NCBI GenBank assembly: GCA_036426205.1
Contig: CM071574.1
Coordinates: 16,658,381-16,722,380, forward strand
Reading direction: 5' to 3'
From: Ascaphus truei
Taxonomy: Eukaryota > Chordata > Amphibia > Anura > Ascaphidae
DNA: 64,000 bases
In this document: positions 57,846-64,000 of the stretch, piece by piece
Position numbering within the stretch: position 1 is the first letter of the stretch
Layout: each line of letters begins with the position of its first letter
Made by a program: the position numbers and the translations under genes
The notes under the pieces: model-generated
Seen by the model: only the letters and a program-made list of their open reading frames with translations
What the model was told of the DNA's origin: nothing
Databases searched by the model: none

Positions 57846-58621
57846 AGTTAAGGGATATTGACATGAAGTGACTTCCTGACCTCTAATTGGGTAAACATAT
57901 GCATTCGAAGTTGTTAAAAATTTCAAATGAATTGACCTTAGCAATCAATAATGGGTTTTATCCCTGAGGAGCTAAAATACAAGGCAGGAATTGTACTCAC
58001 AGCATTGTATATTTCGTTTCAACACGTTATCCATGATGCAACATCTCCCGTGACCATTACTTTGCCTTCTTATATATATAACTGTTGTGCTGCCAATAAG
58101 ACGATAATATAATGTGTTGATAGCTTTAGCAATATATACATGCAAACCCATTTGAGTTGCATTATGCAAGGGACTACAATGGTTCCTTACAGTGCTATTA
58201 TGTGATGAAAGCCACCTTATTGTACTGTTTAGCGGTAAAGCTGTAAGCTGGTCATGCCATTGTAATTATAAATGTTCCTGTTCTTTATCCTTTTCAATAT
58301 GTCCTCTGTTACTCTCATGTTATGTCATATAGATGAGGTTAGAGATGGCGTTATGCAAATGAAAATATAACTTGTGAGCACATTCACATGTCTCAGACAG
58401 GTCTGCAACCCTGCTTTTCGCCATTATCTCCTAGCATACAGTGCTTCCACTGCAGCAAGGGATCCTGGGAAATGACATGCAAATGAACATACAAAATCAC
58501 CTTTTGCTTCAAATCCATTCTGAAATGGACCTCTAGAAACTTATATCTGCTGCATTACAGTTTTTCAGCACAGCCTGGGTTAATGGCATAGCCAATAAAC
58601 CCACTCAAAGATAGCTTTTTC

Positions 58622-59274
58622 CCCCTTTCTTTTCTTCCCCTTGAACCCAAGCCACTTTAGTGGCTGGGTGCTTCCCCTTGAGACTGTCCTTCCGAAGTCG
58701 AACAAGTCCTTGTTACTTTTCCCCCAAAATCTTCAGCCGGTAGGCCTAGGTCTTCGGGGTCTTTGGCGCCGCGCTCTGTCAGGATTCGGAACGTCCTTCT
58801 CTTCCTCCCTTCGGCCAGAAGGCCCTAAAGAAAGTCCAAGTCTTTTTTGTTTTGGCCGGAGCCTAATCACCCTGTATTTTTCCCTCCGAAGAGGGACGGT
58901 GACCAGCCGTATTGCATAGTTCGTGCCAGAGCACCCCGACCCAAATAGGCCGGGCTAAAAAATGCTGTCCGTCCTTAGTCAGAAGGCCCAGGAATGACGG
59001 GAATGAGGGAAGTAAATCCTTGGCATCATGCTGGGAGCTGTTCGAAGTACCAGTGTGTCACTGTAATAGGGCTTAACCTTGCCCACTGTGAGCTTTACAC
59101 AGACAGTATTCTACTATGAACCCCCACCCCCTGGGATTCTTCAGCTGGGGATGCACGGACCCAAGAAAATCTTGGTCTCATCCCACCTCCCGACCAGGCT
59201 ATAGGACCAAATGTGTATCACTGTCTATCCTACTCCTGCCACAGATAGGATAGACACTATACTTGCTCTTAGCC
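58622..59274 (-). mobile_element. retroposon with U2-snRNA-like head
   Basis: A 653-bp insertion bounded by 9-bp repeats (on - strand GAAACAGCT and GAAAAAGCT). On the - strand it begins GGCTAAGAGCAAGTATAGTG and TCTATCC, closely matching U2 snRNA from its GGCUAAGAUCAAGUGUAGUA segment onward. It ends in an A/G-rich tail before 58622. The roughly 600-bp body is not recognised. This could be a U2-derived SINE or a chimeric retroposon formed during reverse transcription. Confidence 0.7.
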
Positions 59275-59323
59275 AGCTGTTTCAACCTCTTGGGCCTCAT
59301 CAGTGTGACTGGCTATACTGGCT
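59273..59323 (-). ncRNA. hammerhead core, interrupted
   Basis: On the - strand: CUGAUGA (59303-59297), stem II GGCC with GGUU around CAAGA, GAAA (59283-59280) and CAGCT. The retroposon begins immediately after, so the cleavage triplet and the 3' half of stem I are displaced to 58621 and below. Confidence 0.8.
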
Positions 59324-60104
59324 TTGCAGTATAAAGCTGTGATGGGTTTCAACCACACCTTAAATAAGTTATGGTGGGTAAAAAAAGTGACACAAACCCT
59401 CCACCGTATAGCATACTGTAAACGAATGAAAGGCATTATGACATTTTCCATTCACAGATTTGCTCCCTTAAAGTGCCTGCATTTCTGGGCATTCACAATA
59501 TCTACATTTATACCTGTATACATCTCTTTATGGAAATCAGTCTAGGAAATGAGGTGGATTATTTCATATATCTTAATTGTCTTCTGATGTCTGACATATA
59601 ATTTCATATATTATGTTATTTAATTAGTTATGTTTTCATGATTTGCACAATTGTGCATTAATAATGTCTGCTCATTTATATTCTCAAATGAACAAAGCTT
59701 GAGGTAATAAAAAAATACACATCAGAAGAGTTCAGTTGGGAACACACCAGGGGTGTAACAATAAAACTTAGCTTTTATTTAATTATTAAAAATCATTCAC
59801 ATACAAATATTAGCTGATTGAGTTGTGTGCAGTGTCTCCCTTTATGTTTATCATTTATATTCTCCAATCAGAACGTATAGTAATTATAATTCTTTCTGTG
59901 ACCCATTAAATGAGTTTTGAGGTTGATCATTGCATGCTAAACATTCTGTCCCTGATTGAAGTATTTGACATATTTCAGATCTGCACAGCTATGTGTGTGT
60001 TTCAGATGATCATATATCTTCTCCAGTCATAATTGAAAAGTATGAGTGAGATGGAATACACTTCTTCATATTGTCCCTCTTTACTACTGTAATCCTCCTA
60101 GGTG

Positions 60105-60540
60105 ATCTTCTCATTCATCTGCCCCCTCTACATTCAAAATGCAGATGACCGTCTCATTTATCTCTCACACTGCTTTTGCGCTGCCTCCCCCGTGTGCAGA
60201 CCACTACATTGGCCACCCAAATTACACCAAATGAAGATCATGGTCTTCCTCTACAATGTATCCCATTCATACTGGACAGAGCCCATCTCCAAACAGTGTC
60301 CAACACAGCAGCTCCATTGTCCCCATAGCTTCCTTCACTCTTCCCTCATAACCTCCACTCCTCACCTATGGAATTCCCTACACCACAACATTTGACACGT
60401 CTCCATGCTGCAGACATTGTACCAGTGCATGTTAAATGTATTACAAGTAGTATTTATTGTTTCTCTTTTTCACATCCCATTGTACTGTGCTGCACAATAT
60501 TTTGGTGTCTTATAAATAAATGTCACGAGTTAACTGGAAA
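60105..60540 (+). mobile_element. L2/CR1-type LINE 3' fragment
   Basis: A frame relic reads CRPLHWPPKLHQMKIMVFLY and NVSHSYWTEPIS, then LWNSLH, the usual C-terminal region of vertebrate L2/CR1-group reverse transcriptases. It ends with TTATAAATAAATG. Confidence 0.75.
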
Positions 60541-60549
60541 TAGCCGTGT

Positions 60550-60640
60550 TAGTCCAGCCGCGATGTGCATAGTAAATGAGTACTTCAGAATTAGCTGATA
60601 CCTTTTTTATTTGGACTAACAGGTCACTAATACCAGTAAG
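60550..60640. mobile_element. short MITE with GTGTTAGTCCA ends
   Basis: GTGTTAGTCCAGC on the left and TTTGGACTAACAGG on the right, around an AGTACTTCAG..GATACC interior. Class not assigned. Confidence 0.5.
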
Positions 60641-61001
60641 TTGGTTAATGGCAAAAACAATGAGAAGTAGAATTTAATATCCAAGATTAGTTTGAAAGCT
60701 ACATAAATTACTTTTGGCACTTTTAATCGACATGTTTTGAACATTTCAGTTCAAAATGTTGCCTTGATGTAAGTTAACTGAAAATGATTACCACGAAGAT
60801 TGCTGGCTGAAATCATACATTGGGTAACGTGAGCTATATTTCAACAACAACCTCCCAACATTTGTATGACATCATTAACTGCTGTCACATGTCATCAAAC
60901 CAGGTCTTTAGTCCTAGAAAGGAAAGTGTATTATTATTTATTCATTTTCTTATTTAACCAGTTGACACACATTGAAAATCTTTCAAGAGAACAGCCTACA
61001 C

Positions 61002-61122
61002 CAGAGTTGGCTAACTCCACTCCTCAAGGGTCACCAACAGGTCAGTTTTTAAGGATATCCCTGCTTCAGCGCAGGTGACTCAGTCGAAGGTGGCCCTTGA
61101 GGACTGGAGTTGGCCACCTCTG
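61002..61122. mobile_element. hAT-type MITE with internal deletion
   Basis: Ends CAGAGTTGGCTAACTCC and the inverse of GGAGTTGGCCACCTCTG, flanked by GCCTACAC and GCCTACAT. Half of the palindromic core is deleted. Confidence 0.85.
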
Positions 61123-61129
61123 GCCTACA

Positions 61130-62040
61130 TTGTCTTTAATTGGTCCATGGAGTATGCAAATCCCCAGCGCAGAATGACGAAATAACAATATACTTTACAA
61201 ACATTTTGCATTAACAAGTTGAGAAATTCCTACTTCAAAGAGTTTGCAATTTAAATGTCCATGTAGCTTGCTTACAGTCTTCATTTTCAGCCCTTTTTTG
61301 CGATCACAGTGAAAAGAAGACCCTGTTCTTGTCCTTATCCTTGATGATCACCGTAGGGCCTACAGTATATACTAAGCTTCACAAACTGCTTTTTCAACGC
61401 AAAATTGGTGCGTGTTAAACCCAAATTCAGTAGCGCTTGTGTGCACCAATGGACTAACCTCAAATTTTCAGAATTGGGACTGTGCTTAGCATAAACATGT
61501 GAGTAATATGCACTAAAATAGAAAGTTTCTGCGTAACACAAAATTAATAAAACGTGCATCAAACATTTTCTGACAAGTGAATTTGTGTAAACACTAAAAA
61601 GACTGTTGATGGTGTTAGCGCAGAATGCCGCATCAATGTTTAATCATATACGTTAACAAAATGTATAATTTTCCCAGTATTGCTATCCTAAATAATATTA
61701 CACTAATAATGACTATTTACTAATAATAGTTTTAAATTAAAAATACCCCTAATTCTCTTTTGATTGAACCCCTTCTGTGACATAGAAAGAAAAGTGCCAT
61801 CCAAGGGGCCCTTATGATGTACATTGTACAACATTGGCCATTGCTGGTTTTTTAGGGGCTGTACGCTGAATGGGGGGCCCCTTCTCATCTGGCCCGACTG
61901 AGCGGTCACATGACAAGGAACTGCCGGTGGATCCGTGGCATGCACGTGGCATGACCCTCTGTCACTGAAGGGGTTACATTGTATCAATCAGCTATTTAAC
62001 ATGGGGAATGCATCCAAATAATTTAAAAGAACAAATTGTG
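61130..62040. other. intron, nothing recognised
   Basis: AT-rich with a short GC-rich stretch at 61850-61960 that may be an old repeat. Confidence 0.45.
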
Positions 62041-62044
62041 TCAC

Positions 62045-62450
62045 ATGTATGAAGTAATCAGTGACCGATTTCCCGTTAGGCCCAGGCCATCAAAATTTGG
62101 GTGCGTCAAAAATGTCCGCCCCCATATACATTTGCCGCTCTATCGGGCCTGATGGGAAGGCCCTTACATGTTTCGTCCGCCTCCTTCTCCATTCGAATTG
62201 CAGCGTCAAATGGCATCATGACGTCACGTTACCATGGCAACAGGTCACCTTGGTGACGTTCGCTGCACCATTTGATGCTGGGATTCGAATGGAGAAGGTG
62301 GGCGGCAGCAAGGAGACGGCCACAACATGTACGTGCCCAGGAAGTAACAGAACGACCCTCACACATACAATGCACATTTTATGAAGGTTTGTATTACTTT
62401 TTAGCACCGACATTTTTTACGCGACAGGCATTTATAAAATGTGCTAAATA
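62045..62450. mobile_element. MITE-like repeat with a nested palindrome
   Basis: The centre has TCTCCATTCGAAT with AGCGTCAAATG facing CATTTGATGCTGGGATTCGA, and CATGACGTCACG with CCATGGCAAC words like those at 40496. The left end resembles a GACCGATTTCCCGTTAGGCC start. Confidence 0.5.
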
Positions 62451-63104
62451 GCCCCCCCTTATGGTCAAAACAAGCACGGCCACATACAACTGTCTGGTCA
62501 GCAAACTAATCATATGCGCTAACACCAGCCTGTCCTGCTGACCATCAACAATTATATCTCACTGGAGATTGAAGAGGGTCAAATGAAAACATTAGTATCT
62601 CTGTAAACAGGGTCTTTTAAATTGATTGTGTGCAGTCACTGTAGGGCTTTTACTTTTCAACAAAAACGATATGTTTGTCTGAATCTACGAACACAAATGT
62701 GTAATAACCTGCTTGAAAGAAAGGGAAATATGATCATTGAACAATCTCAAGAGACAGTGTTTGCAAATAAGTCTACATTACTATTGTACATCGCCGCTTA
62801 AGTGCAAAATCAATAGATCTTTCCAAGTATTTGTTGATGTATGGAAGCAATGTATGGAAAGGCTATTGGCTTGGTTGTATAAATGGCTATATATTAAATA
62901 TCGCTGAAGGATTAATTACAATAGATTATGGTTCTGTCACAACATGAATAGACTGCTAGGGTTATTTTAATGTTTAATGATTGGTCTGTGAGGAGAAGTT
63001 TGCTGTGTGTGTGAATTATGGTCACCAGGAGGAGTTTAAGCCGGAGAGTATTTTTATTTTGTATACTGTATAAAGTTCTGACACTGGATGGGGTATGTGC
63101 CTAA

Positions 63105-63465
63105 GGCCTGGTCCCCGCTGGCTACTGCAGCACCCGCTGTGGCGGACGCTGCAGGGACGAGAGCCGTCCCCTCAATGGCGCCGGGCCCGCTGCGAGGGGG
63201 GGCCGCAGCGCTGTGGCGAGAGTTGCTCCTGCGCTTAATAGAATTGAGAGCAGGACTTGCGACGGAGAGCTAAGCCACGCCCCCCCCGGCGGTTCAGCCA
63301 ACGAGGGCGAACCTGCCGGGTGACGTCATGGCCGCGCCCACGTCACTCCCCCGCCACGCCCCCCCTCGGTCTCTCTTCCTGCAGCTCACTGCAGACCGGG
63401 GAATCGGTTGCACGCGCCGCCAGACTCGCGGGCGCGCGTGCAGCGGAGGTACTGAGGCCTCAGCC
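63105..63465. mobile_element. Harbinger-like GC-rich MITE, complete
   Basis: Ends GGCCTGGTCCCCGC and the inverse of GAGGCCTCAGCC, with TAA on both sides (63102-63104, 63466-63468). Contains GGCGGTTCAGCC, AACGAGGGCGAACC and GGTGACGTCATGGC. The TAA target supports Harbinger. Confidence 0.8.
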
Positions 63466-63530
63466 TAAGTCTTCCATCCGGCCAGCAGCTGGGAACGACA
63501 AATGTATTCAGAAAGTGTCATTTTTTCTTA

Positions 63531-63635
63531 GGCCACACCCATAGTGCTACGTAGTTCGCGCCGAAACAAAAACACTAGGACGCCAATGTATATGCGCACA
63601 GAGAGCGCGCACAGATCTCTTTTGCAGTAAAAAAA
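63531..63635. mobile_element. Harbinger-like MITE, left-end fragment
   Basis: GGCCACACCCATAGTGCTAC after TTA, then CACTAGGACGCCAATGTAT. Matches the left part of 53510-53855 and stops near 63635. Confidence 0.7.
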
Positions 63636-63818
63636 AAAACAATTGATCTATAAATGTTAGCGGTACAGACTGTGCAAAGAAGAGTAATAACCCATAATAG
63701 GGAGTTTTGTCGTAGGAAAATATTGTAGAATAAGTTTTTCTGTCACACCTTAACACTTTCACTGCCACACATTGCCCTGCTTTGCTCTGCTTTGTTTATG
63801 AGAGCTCTCAAACCCTTA

Positions 63819-64000
63819 AGCTTCGTCCATGGATACTGCTTGCGGGCAGAGGCGCGCTGAGGCTGAGGGAAAGCGGGTGCTTTCCCTGGCCTTAGACAGT
63901 ACGCCGTCCGGGGGCATGTCGGCGGGCGGGCCAGTGACGTCACGGAGCTGAGGGCGAACCGCTCACGTGACCGGCCCTGCGCTCCGGCAAGCGAGAAAAT
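63819..64000. mobile_element. Harbinger-like MITE, cut by the window end
   Basis: Starts after TTA with a GCTTCGTCCATGG end. It runs in the opposite orientation to 46721 (GGGAAAGCGGGTGCTTTCCC, GTGACGTCACGG, GGGCGAACCGCTCACGTGAC). Confidence 0.8.

Larger units (their letters stand above)
58345..59410 (-). mobile_element. second hammerhead-repeat unit, interrupted
   Basis: 58345-58621 and 59275-59410 together match one ~0.4-kb unit of 39018-39630 (TGCATGTC..GGTCTGCAACCC, CACTTCCACTGCAGCAAGGG, AATGACATGCAAATGA). The unit is split at the ribozyme by the retroposon at 58622-59274. Confidence 0.8.

Noticed and set aside
58641..58919. 92-residue + strand open frame
   Set aside because: Antisense to the U2-headed retroposon, no recognisable domain, no splice or promoter context.

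Overview
This window looks like about 64 kb of intronic DNA from a large, repeat-rich vertebrate genome, most likely an anuran amphibian. That assignment rests on the repeat mix (CR1 and Rex1-like LINEs, Tc1-like, hAT and Harbinger-like elements, a Penelope-like element, hammerhead ribozyme repeats) and is an inference. No bacterial-style genes are present, and most open frames are chance or transposon-derived.

The only host gene I recognise is a formin on the + strand, best matched to FMNL2. Five of its N-terminal (GTPase-binding/FH3 region) coding exons lie at 33389-33472, 48231-48311, 50540-50616, 54681-54764 and 56220-56372. Their phases join without a break into about 160 residues (roughly residues 40-199 of the family). 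The first coding exon lies upstream of the window and the later exons lie downstream.

Layout. 1-12.2 kb: intron 1 with MITEs, a three-level nest (MITE, then MITE, then Penelope-like element) at 6.2-8.7 kb, an hAT element split by a solo LTR at 8.7-9.6 kb, and a large palindrome at 11.2-11.9 kb. 12.2-23.9 kb and 24.2-35.7 kb: two near-identical 11.5-11.7 kb direct copies, each with a Rex1-like LINE, a dead Tc1-like transposon, hAT MITEs and one copy of the same formin exon. The exon is intact only in the second copy. 36-41.2 kb: a CR1 LINE on the - strand, split by a 1.5 kb insertion carrying inverted ~0.4 kb repeats with a complete hammerhead ribozyme. 41.2-56.4 kb: formin introns with Tigger-like, hAT, Harbinger-like and LTR insertions. 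56.4-64 kb: more intron, with a second hammerhead locus interrupted by a U2-snRNA-like retroposon, and several GC-rich Harbinger-like MITEs.

The most notable theme is self-cleaving ribozymes and their decayed relatives in at least five places. They fall into two structural types, one beside a recognisable Penelope-like endonuclease ORF. The tandem duplication is the main structural question. It is either real, giving a formin intron with a decayed extra exon, or a false duplication left by assembly.
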